The notes: generated by a model not told the origin, from the sequence alone. A stretch of DNA of 64,000 nt from Cryobacterium sp. BB307 (GCF_012274275.1 NZ_JAANZA010000001.1:806001-870000); one strand, 5' to 3'. Shown: positions 1-9,716, counted from the stretch's first letter. Program-made: numbers and translations.

Positions 1-756
1 AACATCAAGGGCCTCGTCGTATCGAGCGAGCACGACGAGCCGATCACCGCGTACCTGCGCAAGCAAGGTGCCGGCCAGGTCACCGCGGCGGACATCTCCG
101 CTCCGGCCGGTGTTGAGATCCACAACCCGGAGCTCGTGATCGCGACCCTCAATGACAAGGCGCGCTTCGAGCTCGAACTGACCATCGAGCGCGGCCGCGG
201 CTACGTGTCGGCGACCCAGAACCGCAGCGAGTTCAGCGAGGCCGGCCAGATCCCGGTCGACTCGATCTACTCGCCCGTGCTGAAGGTCACCTACCGCGTC
301 GAGGCGACTCGTGCCGGTGAGCGCACCGACTTCGACCGCCTGGTCGTGGACGTCGAGACCAAGAGCGCGATCACCCCGCGTGACGCGATCGCCTCGGCCG
401 GCAAGACCCTGGTCGAGCTGTTCGGACTCGCCCGCGAGCTGAACGCCGAGGCCGAGGGCATCGAGATCGGCCCCGCGCCGGTCGACGCCGTGCTCTCCAG
501 CGAGCTGAGCATGCCGATCGAGGACCTCGACCTGTCTGTGCGCAGCTACAACTGCCTCAAGCGCGAGGGAATCAACTCGGTGAGCGAGCTCGTCGCCCTC
601 TCGGAGACGCAGCTCATGAACATCCGCAACTTCGGCCAAAAGTCGGTGGACGAGGTCAAGGACAAGCTGGTCGAGCTGGGCCTGTCCCTCAAGGACACCG
701 TGCCTGGCTTCGATGGCGCGCACTTCTACAGCGGCAACGACGACGACTACAGCTGA
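1..756 (+). CDS. rpoA: DNA-directed RNA polymerase alpha subunit, 5' truncated
   Basis: The reading frame is open from base 1 and the start codon lies before the window; 251 C-terminal residues are visible. Alpha dimerises to nucleate assembly of core RNA polymerase, and its C-terminal domain contacts UP elements and activators. The visible part holds the end of the N-terminal domain and the whole alpha-CTD, recognisable by [19 protein letters not shown] and the helix-hairpin-helix stretch [17 protein letters not shown]. It ends in an acidic tail (GNDDDYS). It is the last but one gene of the ribosomal alpha operon and is followed 40 bases later by rplQ, the usual bacterial order. Identification is certain; only the N-terminus is missing. 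Confidence 0.98.
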   Translation, partial: NIKGLVVSSEHDEPITAYLRKQGAGQVTAADISAPAGVEIHNPELVIATLNDKARFELELTIERGRGYVSATQNRSEFSEAGQIPVDSIYSPVLKVTYRVEATRAGERTDFDRLVVDVETKSAITPRDAIASAGKTLVELFGLARELNAEAEGIEIGPAPVDAVLSSELSMPIEDLDLSVRSYNCLKREGINSVSELVALSETQLMNIRNFGQKSVDEVKDKLVELGLSLKDTVPGFDGAHFYSGNDDDYS

Positions 757-796
757 ACCGCTGAACGACACATTTCGATCCTGGAGATAACAAACA

Positions 797-1354
797 ATGC
801 CTAAGCCATCCAAGGGCCCGCGCCTCGGTGGAGGACCCGCTCACGAACGCCTGCTGCTCGCGAACCTCGCCGCAGCGCTGTTCACGCACAAGAGCATCAA
901 GACGACCGAGACCAAGGCCAAGCGCCTTCGCCCGGTCGCTGAGCGGCTCATCACATTCGCGAAGCGCGGAGACCTGCACGCTCGTCGTCGCGTGCTCTCC
1001 GTGATCGGCGACAAGGGCGTCGTGCACGAGCTGTTCACGCAGATCGCCCCGCTCGTCGCCGAGCGCGACGGCGGCTACACCCGCATCACCAAGCTCGGCT
1101 ACCGCAAGGGCGACAACGCCCCGATGGTGCAGATCGAGCTCGTGCTCGAGCCGGTGAAGCCGAAGTCCAAGCCCGCGAAGGCGACGGCAGCCAAGGACGA
1201 GGCTCCGGTCGAGGAAGCCCCGGTCGAGGAGACCCCGGCTGACGAGACCGCAGCCGAGGAGACCGTCGAGGAGGCTCCCGTCGAGGAGGCCGCGGCGGAG
1301 GAGACTGCAGAGGCATCGACCGACGAGGCACCCGCCGAGGACGAGCAGAAGTAG
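797..1354 (+). CDS. rplQ: 50S ribosomal protein L17 with acidic C-terminal tail
   Basis: L17 is a large-subunit protein near the exit tunnel. The first ~120 residues are the conserved L17 fold ([20 protein letters not shown] at the start, [20 protein letters not shown] after it). Residues ~118-185 form a low-complexity Ala/Glu/Pro tail built from repeats such as [10 protein letters not shown] and [11 protein letters not shown], giving 185 residues against ~120-130 in most bacteria; similar tails are known in other actinobacteria. GGAGA lies about ten bases before the ATG. The gene is co-transcribed with rpoA and is followed by a strong intrinsic terminator, so it closes the operon. Confidence 0.98.
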   Translation: MPKPSKGPRLGGGPAHERLLLANLAAALFTHKSIKTTETKAKRLRPVAERLITFAKRGDLHARRRVLSVIGDKGVVHELFTQIAPLVAERDGGYTRITKLGYRKGDNAPMVQIELVLEPVKPKSKPAKATAAKDEAPVEEAPVEETPADETAAEETVEEAPVEEAAAEETAEASTDEAPAEDEQK

Positions 1355-1366
1355 CGAATCGTTATC

Positions 1367-1403
1367 GAGTACGGCTCCACCCATCACGGGTGGGGCCGTA
1401 CTC
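1367..1403 (+). terminator. Intrinsic terminator after rplQ
   Basis: A 16-bp stem with one G-T pair (arms 1367-1382 and 1388-1403, loop of 5) lies 12 bases after the rplQ stop. It ends the rpoA-rplQ operon. Only a short T-containing run follows, as is usual in high-GC actinobacteria. Confidence 0.85.
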
Positions 1404-1412
1404 TCGTTAACC

Positions 1413-2438
1413 GTGACCGAAACCATCCCCCTCAACCAGCGAATCCAGGCTCCGGATGCGCCGATTCCGGCATCCGGCAACGGCATCACCTGGCGACCGG
1501 CCAGCATCGACGACATCGACGCGATCATGGTGTGCGAGCGTGCGATGAACGCCGTCGACCACCCGCACTACGTCACGAACCGCGAAGAGCTGGAAGAAGA
1601 CTTCACGAGCTCGTGGGTCGACATGGCCGCAGACTCAGTGCTCGCGCTCGAGGACTCCGGTGAGGTCGTCGCCTGGGGGTTCGTGACGGTCAGCCAGGGC
1701 CAGGAGACCGCGGTGCGTGTCATCCTGCTGGGCGGCGTCCGACCGGATCGGCGCGGTGAGGGCCTGGGTCGTGCGCTCCTCGACTGGCAGGAGGCGCGAT
1801 CGCGTCAGCTGCTTGCGGCGTCCGACAAGCCCCTCCCCGGTGTGCTTGTGCTCTGGGCCGACGAGCGCGCCGAGTCGACCATCCGACTCAGTCGGCGCTT
1901 CGGCTTCGACATCGCCCGCTACTACCTCGAGTTGCGCCGTGATCTCGCGGAGCCGATCGCCGCCGCCCGCCCGCTCGAGGGATACCAGCTGGTGCAGTTC
2001 GATGCCTCCCGGTCCGAGGACGCGCGGCTGGCACGCAACGATGCCTTCCGTGACCACTGGGGCAGCCAGCCGGTCGTCGAGGAGGCGTGGGCCAGCTTCC
2101 TCGGACGCTCGATCTTCCGCCCCGACCTGTCGTTCCTCGCGGTCTCGCCTGACGGTGAGGTGGCGGGCTTCGTGCTCAGCGAGGTTGACGAGGAGGACTT
2201 CGAGCCGCAGGGATTCTCGTCCGCGTACATCGATCTCGTCGGCGTGCGGCGGGACCATCGCGGCAAGGGGATAGCGGCGGCGCTGCTCACGCGGGCGCTC
2301 GAGGCGATCAGGGACGCCGGGCTTCAGAAGGCGGTCCTCGACGTCGACTCGGAGTCCCTCACCGGCGCGACCAGGCTCTACGAGAACGTCGGGTTCACGC
2401 ACGGCAACCGCAGCGTCGACCTGCGCAAGTCCTTCTAG
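1413..2438 (+). CDS. Tandem GNAT-domain N-acetyltransferase
   Basis: A 341-residue protein with two GNAT acetyl-CoA-dependent acyltransferase domains. The N-terminal one (about 25-170) has the pyrophosphate-binding motif RPDRRGEGLGRALL; the C-terminal one (about 180-341) has RRDHRGKGIAAALL followed by the typical ATRLYENVGF ending. The two-domain layout resembles mycothiol synthase MshD, but the sequence does not convince me that it is MshD, so the substrate is unknown. GTG start just after the rplQ terminator, without a clear ribosome site. Its 3' end lies 6 bases from that of the converging acyltransferase. It is an addition to the ribosomal neighbourhood rather than a conserved member. Confidence 0.8.
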   Translation: MTETIPLNQRIQAPDAPIPASGNGITWRPASIDDIDAIMVCERAMNAVDHPHYVTNREELEEDFTSSWVDMAADSVLALEDSGEVVAWGFVTVSQGQETAVRVILLGGVRPDRRGEGLGRALLDWQEARSRQLLAASDKPLPGVLVLWADERAESTIRLSRRFGFDIARYYLELRRDLAEPIAAARPLEGYQLVQFDASRSEDARLARNDAFRDHWGSQPVVEEAWASFLGRSIFRPDLSFLAVSPDGEVAGFVLSEVDEEDFEPQGFSSAYIDLVGVRRDHRGKGIAAALLTRALEAIRDAGLQKAVLDVDSESLTGATRLYENVGFTHGNRSVDLRKSF

Positions 2439-2444
2439 CCACAC

Positions 2445-4310
2445 CTAGAGCGGGGTGGGCGCGAGCCCGAACTCGTTCGGGTCGAGCAGCGGCGGCAGCT
2501 CGGCGAGCCGCTGCAGCGCGTCTCGCACAGCCGCCGCGTAGACCTCGCCGCCACGCTGTCCCGGATGCACTTGGTCGCCGGCGAGCAGGTTCAGCTGGCT
2601 TGAAATCGCGCCGTGCCAGTTGGCGAGCTCGACGTCGCGGTAGCGCTGCGCGTACAGCGCGAGAGTGCTGTTCACGCCGGGGATCCACCCGCGCGGCGCG
2701 TGCGCTGTGACGAGCACGAGCTGATGGTCGGCACCGAGCAGGTCGAGCACGGTGTCCAGTACCTCGTCGTCGACGGGGCCGTTGGTCCCGAGGCCGAGGA
2801 GCACCACTGGCCGGAGCTGGCCAGCATCCTTCAGCCCGCTGATGATCGCCGGCGCCGCCGAGAGGTGCCGAGACACCGCGGCATCGATGTGGATGCCGGG
2901 GAACGCGTTCTGCAGTTCGGGGGCCGACGCGAGCATGACCGAGTCGCCGATGGCCGTGATCTGCTCTCCGCCGGGCAGCTCAGCGGGCGCGGCGAACACC
3001 TGCGGTTCGGTCGGGGCAACTGGCCGCGGCTTCGGCGTGACCGCTTGGATGCCCGCCTCGATGCGCGCTTGAGCGTCGCTTCGGCCGGGGTCGGCGGCAA
3101 TGGCCGCAACTGATGCCGCGCTGCCGGTGAGGACGAGTGCGCCGGCCGCAACGATGGCGACCGGACGCCATCCGGGGATCCGCACCGCATGCCCCCAGCC
3201 GCGCACCACCGCGCGGAACCCGCGCGCTCGGATCGGCTGCTCGATGAAGCGATGCGACAGCGCCGCCGCGGCGACCGTGATCGCCAGCGCGATGCCGCCG
3301 AGCGCCCAGCCGCCTGCGCCGAACCGCGGCCAGGACGGGTATGCGGCGAGCAGCAGGATGAACACCGGCCAGTGCCACAGGTACAGGCCGTACGAGCGCT
3401 CGCCGATCCACTTGAGCGGCTGCACGTCGAGCCAACGGCCGAGCAGAGAGCCTGGGGTGATGCCGCCCGCGATGGCCACCGCACTCAGCACCGACACCAC
3501 GACCAAGCCGCCCTGGTAAGCGAACGGGTCGTCGGATGGCATGAGTGCGGCCAGCACAACGAGCGCGCCGATCGCGCCCAGCCCAAGGATCGGCAGCGCG
3601 ATCCGGACCGGGCGCCGCAGCGCATCCGGTGACGGCAGCGCTTGCCAGGCGAGCGCGAGCATCGCGCCGATGGTGAGCCCGAAGCTGTGCGTGTCGGTGC
3701 CGAAGTACACACGCGTCGCGTCATCGCCCGGGGTGAAGAGCGCGCTCATCCCGATGGCGGACGCGACCGTCAGGATCGCGACGGCAGCCAGGCGCACCCA
3801 GCGGTTCGGTACCAGCAGGAGGCCCAGCACCATTAGTGGCCAGATCAGGTAGAACTGCTCCTCCACCGCCAGCGACCACAGGTTCCGGAAGAGTTCGGGG
3901 GAGGTCTCGTCGAAGTAGCTGCTTCCGCCGGCGATCGCGAGCCAGTTGCTGCTGAATGTCGCGGCGCCGAGCACCTGCCTGCCCAGGTCGACGAGCACGT
4001 CGCCACCGATCAGCAGTGCGACGCTGCAGCACGCGAGCACCAGCACCCCGATCGCGGGCAGCAGGCGTCTTGCCCGCCTGACCCAGAACTTGCCGAGCGC
4101 GATCCGGCCATTCGCCGCGTGCTCACGCAACAGCAGCGCGGTGATCAGGAACCCGCTGATGACGAAGAAGATGTCCACGCCGAGGTACCCACCGACGCCG
4201 TACCCAGGGCTCAGGTGGTACAGGATGACGGCGAGCACGGCGAACGCGCGCAGGCCGTCGAGTCCGGCAAAGCGCGAGGGGGGAGGGGTGGAAGAAGGGC
4301 TCGTAGTCAT
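2445..4310 (-). CDS. Acyltransferase-3 membrane protein with C-terminal SGNH domain (OafA/YrhL type)
   Basis: A 621-residue integral membrane O-acyltransferase, probably modifying a cell-surface glycan. Residues ~14-370 form an acyltransferase-3 domain of about ten membrane segments; it opens with FAGLDGLRAFAVLAVILYH, carrying the conserved histidine, followed by GVDIFFVISGFLIT. A final membrane segment near residue 385 leads to an extracytoplasmic SGNH-hydrolase-like domain with GDSVM (block I), GLGTNG (block III) and DQVHPG (block V). This two-part layout is known from OafA-type enzymes in which the SGNH part completes acetyl transfer. ATG start with AGGA 6 bases upstream. It splits rplQ from truA, which are neighbours in many actinobacteria, so it was probably inserted here. 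Confidence 0.88.
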   Translation of the reverse strand: MTTSPSSTPPPSRFAGLDGLRAFAVLAVILYHLSPGYGVGGYLGVDIFFVISGFLITALLLREHAANGRIALGKFWVRRARRLLPAIGVLVLACCSVALLIGGDVLVDLGRQVLGAATFSSNWLAIAGGSSYFDETSPELFRNLWSLAVEEQFYLIWPLMVLGLLLVPNRWVRLAAVAILTVASAIGMSALFTPGDDATRVYFGTDTHSFGLTIGAMLALAWQALPSPDALRRPVRIALPILGLGAIGALVVLAALMPSDDPFAYQGGLVVVSVLSAVAIAGGITPGSLLGRWLDVQPLKWIGERSYGLYLWHWPVFILLLAAYPSWPRFGAGGWALGGIALAITVAAAALSHRFIEQPIRARGFRAVVRGWGHAVRIPGWRPVAIVAAGALVLTGSAASVAAIAADPGRSDAQARIEAGIQAVTPKPRPVAPTEPQVFAAPAELPGGEQITAIGDSVMLASAPELQNAFPGIHIDAAVSRHLSAAPAIISGLKDAGQLRPVVLLGLGTNGPVDDEVLDTVLDLLGADHQLVLVTAHAPRGWIPGVNSTLALYAQRYRDVELANWHGAISSQLNLLAGDQVHPGQRGGEVYAAAVRDALQRLAELPPLLDPNEFGLAPTPL

Positions 4311-4383
4311 CAGGTTCCTATTCGATGTTCCCTTCTCAAGGCGGGCTGGTCAAACTGGGCGGCGGCGATTCGAGTCACCTGAA

Positions 4384-4389
4384 TAGACT
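4384..4389 (+). promoter_or_regulatory. -10 box of truA (leaderless promoter)
   Basis: TAGACT ends 6 bases before the GTG of truA, which puts the expected transcription start on the start codon. No convincing -35 hexamer is visible. Confidence 0.6.
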
Positions 4390-4395
4390 CTGGGC

Positions 4396-5331
4396 GTGAG
4401 CATGCCAGAGCCCGAAACCGCCAGCGGCGATCTGACGCGGGTGCGGCTCGATCTCGCCTATGACGGCACTGATTTCCGGGGCTGGTCTCGCCAGCCGGGC
4501 TTGCGCACCGTGCAAGGAGTGCTCGAGGGAGCGCTGGCGACTGTGTTCTCCCGGCACCCACCAGCGCCGCTGCTCACGGTAGCGGGGAGAACGGATGCCG
4601 GGGTGCACGCTCTCGGCCAGGTCGCGCACCTGGATCTGACGCCGGACCAGCTCGGCAGCCTCAGTCGTCCGGCGCGCGGGCGCACCGCCGACCGCCGGCA
4701 GCACGGCCCCCAGATACTCGCGCGACGATTGAACGGCATCCTGGGTCCGGCCTCTGACGTCGTGCTGCATCGCTCAAGTGTCGCGCCGCCCGGATTCGAC
4801 GCTCGCTTTTCCGCGGTGTGGCGACGCTACGAATACCGGATCGACGATGCGCATGGCGCGCGCAGCCCGCTTCAGCGCGCGTTCACGCTCTGGCATCCCG
4901 CGCCCCTTGACGAGCACCGGATGGACGCTGCCGCACGCTCCCTCACCGGCCTGCACGACTGGGCCGCCTACTGCAAGCCGCGCGAGGCAGCGACGACCAT
5001 CCGGACGCTGCAGGACTTCCGTTGGCGGCGCGACCCGGACGGCGTGCTCGTCGCCAGCCTCGAGGCTGACGCGTTCTGCCACAGCATGGTGCGCGCGCTG
5101 GTCGGCGCGTGCATCGCGGTCGGTGCCGGAACGCTGGATCCCGAACGGCTCGCAGGGATCCGGGACGAGCGGATGCGCACCAGCGAATTCATCGTCGCCG
5201 CGGCGCGCGGGCTCACCCTGCTTGAGGTCGGCTACCCCGACGACGTCGAACTCGAGGCGCGTGCGGTGCAGACCCGCGCTCGCCGCGAGCCGATCGCGTT
5301 TGACCGGCCCGGTTCCGTCGACTACTCTTGA
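4396..5331 (+). CDS. truA: tRNA pseudouridine(38-40) synthase TruA
   Basis: TruA isomerises uridines 38-40 in the anticodon arm of tRNAs. The 311-residue protein has the family opening RLDLAYDGTDFRGW and the catalytic motif GRTDAGVH with the nucleophile Asp67; QVAHLDL follows. The C-terminal part contains FCHSMVRALVGA, another TruA hallmark. GTG start at 4396 is supported by a TAGACT box 6 bases upstream (leaderless); ATG at 4402 is an alternative. The last bases of the gene contain the promoter of rplM-rpsI. In many actinobacteria truA follows rplQ directly; here an acyltransferase lies between. Confidence 0.96.
   Translation: MSMPEPETASGDLTRVRLDLAYDGTDFRGWSRQPGLRTVQGVLEGALATVFSRHPPAPLLTVAGRTDAGVHALGQVAHLDLTPDQLGSLSRPARGRTADRRQHGPQILARRLNGILGPASDVVLHRSSVAPPGFDARFSAVWRRYEYRIDDAHGARSPLQRAFTLWHPAPLDEHRMDAAARSLTGLHDWAAYCKPREAATTIRTLQDFRWRRDPDGVLVASLEADAFCHSMVRALVGACIAVGAGTLDPERLAGIRDERMRTSEFIVAAARGLTLLEVGYPDDVELEARAVQTRARREPIAFDRPGSVDYS
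5300..5328 (+). promoter_or_regulatory. Promoter of rplM-rpsI inside the end of truA
   Basis: TTGACC (5300-5305), a 17-base spacer and TACTCT (5323-5328) make a good sigma-70-type promoter that overlaps the last codons of truA. Transcription should start near 5335, leaving an untranslated leader of about 130 bases before rplM. I saw no obvious known leader RNA in it. Confidence 0.65.
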
Positions 5332-5464
5332 CCCTTGGTGTTCGCACGACTGCTGCACCCGAAGTTGAGCCCTCCACCGGAAGTGTTCTGCGCGTCTCTC
5401 GCACGGAACAGCCACGGAGTGGGATTCACGAACGACTCCCTTCGATCAGAAAGCGGTATTCGCT

Positions 5465-5911
5465 GTGACGCGTACCTATTCGCCCAAGCCGGCTGACATC
5501 CAGCGCGACTGGCTCGTTGTCGACGCGACCGATGTCGTACTCGGCCGTCTCGCCAGCCACGTCGCAACCCTCCTGCGCGGCAAGCACAAGGCATCCTTCG
5601 CTCCTCACATGGACATGGGTGACTTCGTGATCGTCGTGAACGCGGACAAGGTCGCGCTCACCGGCTCCAAGCTCGAGAAGAAGAAGGCCTACCGCCACTC
5701 GGGTTACCCCGGCGGCCTCACCGCCACCAGCTACTCGGAGCTGCTCGAGAAGAACCCGGCTCGCGCCGTCGAGAAGGCGGTGCGCGGGATGCTTCCCAAG
5801 AACTCGATCGGCCGTGCCCAGTTCGGCAAGCTCAAGGTGTACGCAGGCCCGGAGCACCCGCACGCTGCTCAGCAGCCCAAGCCGTACACCCTCACCCAGG
5901 TCGCGCAGTAA
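5465..5911 (+). CDS. rplM: 50S ribosomal protein L13
   Basis: L13 is an early-assembly large-subunit protein. The 148-residue product matches the family in length and in motifs: [19 protein letters not shown] near the start, [17 protein letters not shown], and [10 protein letters not shown] in the C-terminal half. GTG start. It is transcribed with rpsI (28-base gap), the universal rplM-rpsI pair, from the promoter that overlaps the end of truA. The long leader could allow autogenous control, but no recognised element was identified. Confidence 0.98.
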   Translation: MTRTYSPKPADIQRDWLVVDATDVVLGRLASHVATLLRGKHKASFAPHMDMGDFVIVVNADKVALTGSKLEKKKAYRHSGYPGGLTATSYSELLEKNPARAVEKAVRGMLPKNSIGRAQFGKLKVYAGPEHPHAAQQPKPYTLTQVAQ

Positions 5912-5939
5912 CGCCGACGAGCAAATAAGGACTTTGACA

Positions 5940-6437
5940 ATGGCGAAGATCGCAGATTCCATCGAGACCACACCGGAAGAGGCTGTCAGCAGCTTCTCCA
6001 CCGAGACCCCGGCCGAGGCTGCCCCGGCAACCCCGCGCGCGGTGCTGAACGTTTCCGGCGCGGCAGTCGGCCGCCGCAAGCAGGCCATCGCCCGCGTGCG
6101 GCTCGTTCCCGGCAGCGGCACGTTCACCGTGAACGGCCGTCCGCTTGAGGACTACTTCCCGAACAAGCTGCACCAACAGCTCATCAACGACCCGTTCAAG
6201 GTGCTCGATCTTCTCGGCAGCTACGACGTGGTCGCGCGCATCACCGGCGGTGGTCCCTCCGGCCAGGCCGGCGCACTGCGCCTCGGCATCGCTCGCGCGC
6301 TCAACGAGATTGACCGCGAGAACAACCGCCCAACCCTCAAGAAGGCCGGCTTCCTCAGCCGCGACGCCCGCGTCATCGAGCGCAAGAAGGCCGGTCTGAA
6401 GAAGGCGCGCAAGGCTCCTCAGTTCTCGAAGCGCTAG
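5940..6437 (+). CDS. rpsI: 30S ribosomal protein S9
   Basis: S9 binds the head of the small subunit; its C-terminal tail reaches the P-site tRNA. The 165-residue protein carries an N-terminal acidic extension of ~37 residues ([15 protein letters not shown]...), as in other actinobacteria, before the conserved [15 protein letters not shown]; it ends with the invariant basic tail [15 protein letters not shown] 5940 is chosen because AAGGA lies 9 bases upstream; the frame is open further upstream only as a shadow of rplM. It is the second gene of the rplM operon and is followed 17 bases later by glmM. Confidence 0.97.
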   Translation: MAKIADSIETTPEEAVSSFSTETPAEAAPATPRAVLNVSGAAVGRRKQAIARVRLVPGSGTFTVNGRPLEDYFPNKLHQQLINDPFKVLDLLGSYDVVARITGGGPSGQAGALRLGIARALNEIDRENNRPTLKKAGFLSRDARVIERKKAGLKKARKAPQFSKR

Positions 6438-6454
6438 AGCTGCCGGCAGCGCAC

Positions 6455-7816
6455 ATGCCACGGCTTTTCGGCACAGACGGGGTCCGGGGTCTCGCCAACG
6501 AGACCCTGACCGTCGAGCTTTCGCTCGGCCTCGCGCAGGCTGCTGCGGTCGTGCTCGGCCAGGGACGACACGCTGACGGTCGACGCGCATCCGGGCGCCG
6601 CCCGGTTGCGGTGCTCGCGCGCGACCCGCGCGTCTCCGGCGAGTTCATCTCGTCGGCGATCGCCGCTGGTCTGGCGAGCTCGGGCGTCGACGTGCTCGAC
6701 GCGGGCGTCATCCCGACCCCGGGTGCCGCGTTCCTGGTGGCGGACAGCAACGCGGACTTCGGTGTCATGGTCTCGGCGTCGCACAACCCGGCACCCGACA
6801 ACGGCATCAAGTTCTTCGCCGCTGGCGGCCGCAAGCTGCCCGACGAGGTCGAGGACCGGATCGAGGCGGCACTCGCCTCATCGCCGCTTGCCCCGCGCGG
6901 ATCAGAGGTCGGTCGCATCCGTCGCTTCGCCGACGCCGAGGACAGGTACCTCGTGCACCTGCTCGGAACCCTGCCGAACCGGCTGGACGGGATCCACGTC
7001 GTGCTGGACTGCGCCAATGGCGCCGCGGCCGGCGTGTCCCCGGATGCCTTCACCAACGCCGGCGCGAAGGTCACCGTGATCGGTGCAGACCCCGACGGCG
7101 TCAACATCAACGACGGTGTCGGCTCCACCCACCTCGACCAGTTGGCCAAGGCGGTCGTCGAGCATGGCGCCGATGTAGGCATCGCTCACGACGGTGACGC
7201 CGACCGCTGCCTCGCGATCGACCATGCCGGCAATGTCGTCGACGGCGACCAGATCATGGCGATCCTGGCCCTGTCGATGAAGCAGCACGGCCTGCTCGTC
7301 GACGACACGCTCGTCGCGACTGTGATGAGCAACCTCGGCCTCCGCATCGCGATGGAGGAGCACGGCGTCCACCTGATCGAGACCAAGGTCGGCGACCGCT
7401 ACGTGCTCGAGGCCCTCAACGAGAAGCACCTGAGCCTCGGCGGCGAACAGTCCGGCCACGTCATCATGACCAAGTACGCCACGACCGGTGACGGCATCCT
7501 GACCGGCCTCCAGTTGCTGGCCGTGATGGCCGCGACCAACAAGCCGCTGGCGGAACTCGCCTCGGTGATGACGGTGTACCCGCAGGTCATGGTGAACGTC
7601 AAGGACGTGCGCCACCACGACCTGCACGCGGACGATCACATCGCGTCGGAGGTCCAGAAGGCGCAACAGGCTCTCGGTGACACCGGTCGCATCCTGTTGC
7701 GCCCCTCCGGCACCGAGCCGCTCGTTCGTGTCATGGTCGAAGCGGCCGAGCAGGTCATCGCTCAGCGCATCGCCGACGAGATCGCCGCCGTTGTGCGCGA
7801 GCGTCTAGCTAACTGA
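6455..7816 (+). CDS. glmM: Phosphoglucosamine mutase
   Basis: GlmM converts glucosamine-6-phosphate to glucosamine-1-phosphate on the way to UDP-GlcNAc and peptidoglycan. The 453-residue protein has the GlmM opening [12 protein letters not shown], the phosphoserine loop VSASHNP (Ser109), the metal-binding loop DGDADRC and the sugar-binding GEQSGH, plus the C-terminal phosphate-binding [12 protein letters not shown]. It follows rpsI directly and is probably read with it. GlmS, which makes its substrate, lies 3 kb downstream. Its last 12 bases overlap the end of the converging DUF4383 gene. Confidence 0.97.
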   Translation: MPRLFGTDGVRGLANETLTVELSLGLAQAAAVVLGQGRHADGRRASGRRPVAVLARDPRVSGEFISSAIAAGLASSGVDVLDAGVIPTPGAAFLVADSNADFGVMVSASHNPAPDNGIKFFAAGGRKLPDEVEDRIEAALASSPLAPRGSEVGRIRRFADAEDRYLVHLLGTLPNRLDGIHVVLDCANGAAAGVSPDAFTNAGAKVTVIGADPDGVNINDGVGSTHLDQLAKAVVEHGADVGIAHDGDADRCLAIDHAGNVVDGDQIMAILALSMKQHGLLVDDTLVATVMSNLGLRIAMEEHGVHLIETKVGDRYVLEALNEKHLSLGGEQSGHVIMTKYATTGDGILTGLQLLAVMAATNKPLAELASVMTVYPQVMVNVKDVRHHDLHADDHIASEVQKAQQALGDTGRILLRPSGTEPLVRVMVEAAEQVIAQRIADEIAAVVRERLAN

Positions 7817-8290
7817 CCCCTCCGCGGTCCTGGTCGGCATGCGCCGGCTGAGGAGCACGCCGAGTAGGATCATCGCGATCCCGAGGATGAGGTGCAGCCA
7901 GTCGTCTGCATCGTTCATTGGCACGAAATTGGCGGCCGACGCCTCGTCCACGATGAGGCCGTACAGCCACAGCACCAGGTAGATGACACCGCCGATGATC
8001 AGGTACCAGCGCGACCACGACCACCGAGCAGCGAGCCAGACACCGAGGATGCCGAACAGCAGGTGCACGAGGTTGTGGAAGATTGACACCTGGAAGATGC
8101 CGAGCAGCAGCGCCTCGGATTCGTGGCCGGCGAACATCATCGTGTCGATATTCGTGGTCACGCCGGGAATGAATCCCAAGATTCCTACCAGCAGGAAGAC
8201 GATCCCAAAGATGAGCGCTGCCTTCTGGAGGGGGGTCTCTGCGTAGCGCTCCGTGTAATTGTTCGCGCCTCGTGCCGACTCTGTAGCCAT
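7805..8290 (-). CDS. DUF4383-like four-helix membrane protein
   Basis: A 161-residue integral membrane protein of unknown function. After a short hydrophilic N-terminus ([20 protein letters not shown]) it has four hydrophobic segments, near residues 24-44, 67-90, 96-118 and 132-150. The pattern, with [10 protein letters not shown] in helix 1, [13 protein letters not shown] in helix 2 and [13 protein letters not shown] in helix 4, matches actinobacterial DUF4383 proteins. Start at 8290 because GGAGAG lies five bases upstream; the frame continues upstream without support. It converges on glmM with a 12-base overlap. Confidence 0.75.
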   Translation of the reverse strand: MATESARGANNYTERYAETPLQKAALIFGIVFLLVGILGFIPGVTTNIDTMMFAGHESEALLLGIFQVSIFHNLVHLLFGILGVWLAARWSWSRWYLIIGGVIYLVLWLYGLIVDEASAANFVPMNDADDWLHLILGIAMILLGVLLSRRMPTRTAEGSVS

Positions 8291-8453
8291 GTTTCTCTCC
8301 GTTTCATCATTGAAATGTGTGACATGAACTTGCTTGTCGGTCCTTCTTGCGCACACGCTTGCACCGCCGAATTATGGTCATCTGTGTGGTGGCTGAGCAC
8401 TGACTGTGGGGGCCCAGCGAGACCCGCGCACTCCCAGTGCCGGTGGAGGCGCG

Positions 8454-9716
8454 ATGGCAACACTGGAGCTCATGGCGTTGGACGGTGCGGCGCGACAGAA
8501 CGGGGTGCCGGCGTTGCCCACGCCCGATTCGTCGCTCGGTTTCCTGCGCGACGGCTACCTTTTCGGGGCCCGGAGGTTCGAGCGTGTCGGCGGGGACGCA
8601 TTCCGCACGCGACTCCTCGGACGACCCGTCACCGTCATGCGGGGGGCGGATGCGGCGCGCACTTTCTACGAGGGGGGCCGGTTCGGGCGTGAGCGTGCCA
8701 TACCGGCATCCGTGCTCCATCTGCTGCAGGACGAGGAGAGTGTGCAAAGCCTGGATGGCGCCGCGCACCTCGAGCGGAAGAGGTTGTTCCTCGAGCAGGT
8801 GAACGCGCCGGAGAGCCTCGAGCGCGCACGACGCCTGCTGGTGGAGGAGTGGCGGGGTATCGCCGGCGACCAGGTGGTGCTCTACGAGCGCATTAACACG
8901 GTGCTCACCGGGGTGGCGCTCCGCTGGGTCGGCATCAACCCCAGTCGAGTGGACCTGCCTGCGCTGACGACGCAACTGACAGCGATGATCGAGAACGCCG
9001 GCCGGTTCGGCCCGCAGAACTGGGCCGCGCGCGCCATGCGGCGCAGCACCGAGGCGTGGGCGAAGCGTGTCGTCGCTGCCGAACGGACCGCGCTGACCGG
9101 TCACGACACCATCCTCGGCAGCATCAGCTCGTACACCGAGGACGGCGAGGTGCTGACGCCGGAGGTCGCCGCCGTCGAACTGCTGAACGTGCTGAGGCCA
9201 ACCGTCGCGGTCGGGCGATACATCGTGTTCGCGGCGCTCGCCCTGCACCGGCGACCCGGCTGGAGACGCGCGTTCGCTGGCGGCGACCTCGACCGCATCC
9301 GTGGTTTCGTCGATGAGGTCAGGCGGTTCTACCCGTTCTTCCCGGTGATCGGCGGCCGTGCGTTGAAGGAGTTCAGCTGGCATGGCCATGACTTCCGGAG
9401 GGGCGACTGGGTGCTGCTCGACCTGTACGGCACCAACCACGACGAGCGGCTGTGGCCGGATGCCGGCAAGTTCCAGCCGAAACGGTTCGACTCGTTCGAC
9501 GGCGACCGCAACGCGCTCATCCCGCAGGGCGGAGGCGAGCAGGAGACCGGGCACCGCTGCCCGGGGGAACAGGCGACCATCGACCTCATGGAGCAGGCGG
9601 TGGTGCTGCTTGCCACCACCCACTACCGGGTGCCGGAACAGGACCTCCGCGTGAGCCTGCGGCACTTCCCGGCGCTGCCAGAGAGCGGCTTCATCATGGA
9701 AGGAGTGCGGGCGTGA
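8454..9716 (+). CDS. CYP152-type cytochrome P450 (fatty-acid peroxygenase/decarboxylase)
   Basis: A 420-residue P450. The haem ligand is Cys369 in the motif GHRCPGE, preceded by IPQGGG, as in the CYP152 peroxygenases (P450-BSbeta, SPalpha, OleT). The I helix has LRPTVA with Arg248-Pro249 in place of the usual acid-alcohol pair; in CYP152 this Arg binds the fatty-acid carboxylate and supports direct use of H2O2. RRFYPFFP, LDLYGTNHD and the C-terminal LPESGFIMEG are further family signatures. Expected reaction: alpha- or beta-hydroxylation, or decarboxylation to a terminal alkene. ATG 8454 has GGAGG four bases upstream and gives the normal family length; GTG 8406 is less likely. No redox partner is adjacent, consistent with peroxygenase chemistry. 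Confidence 0.9.
   Translation: MATLELMALDGAARQNGVPALPTPDSSLGFLRDGYLFGARRFERVGGDAFRTRLLGRPVTVMRGADAARTFYEGGRFGRERAIPASVLHLLQDEESVQSLDGAAHLERKRLFLEQVNAPESLERARRLLVEEWRGIAGDQVVLYERINTVLTGVALRWVGINPSRVDLPALTTQLTAMIENAGRFGPQNWAARAMRRSTEAWAKRVVAAERTALTGHDTILGSISSYTEDGEVLTPEVAAVELLNVLRPTVAVGRYIVFAALALHRRPGWRRAFAGGDLDRIRGFVDEVRRFYPFFPVIGGRALKEFSWHGHDFRRGDWVLLDLYGTNHDERLWPDAGKFQPKRFDSFDGDRNALIPQGGGEQETGHRCPGEQATIDLMEQAVVLLATTHYRVPEQDLRVSLRHFPALPESGFIMEGVRA

Noticed and set aside
1413-2438. Twin-GNAT protein as mycothiol synthase MshD
   Set aside because: Layout agrees but the MshD-specific sequence blocks are not evident; a general acetyltransferase call is safer.
5335-5464. L13-type leader RNA upstream of rplM
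   Set aside because: The leader is long enough, but I could not match a known structure by eye; a covariance search would be needed.
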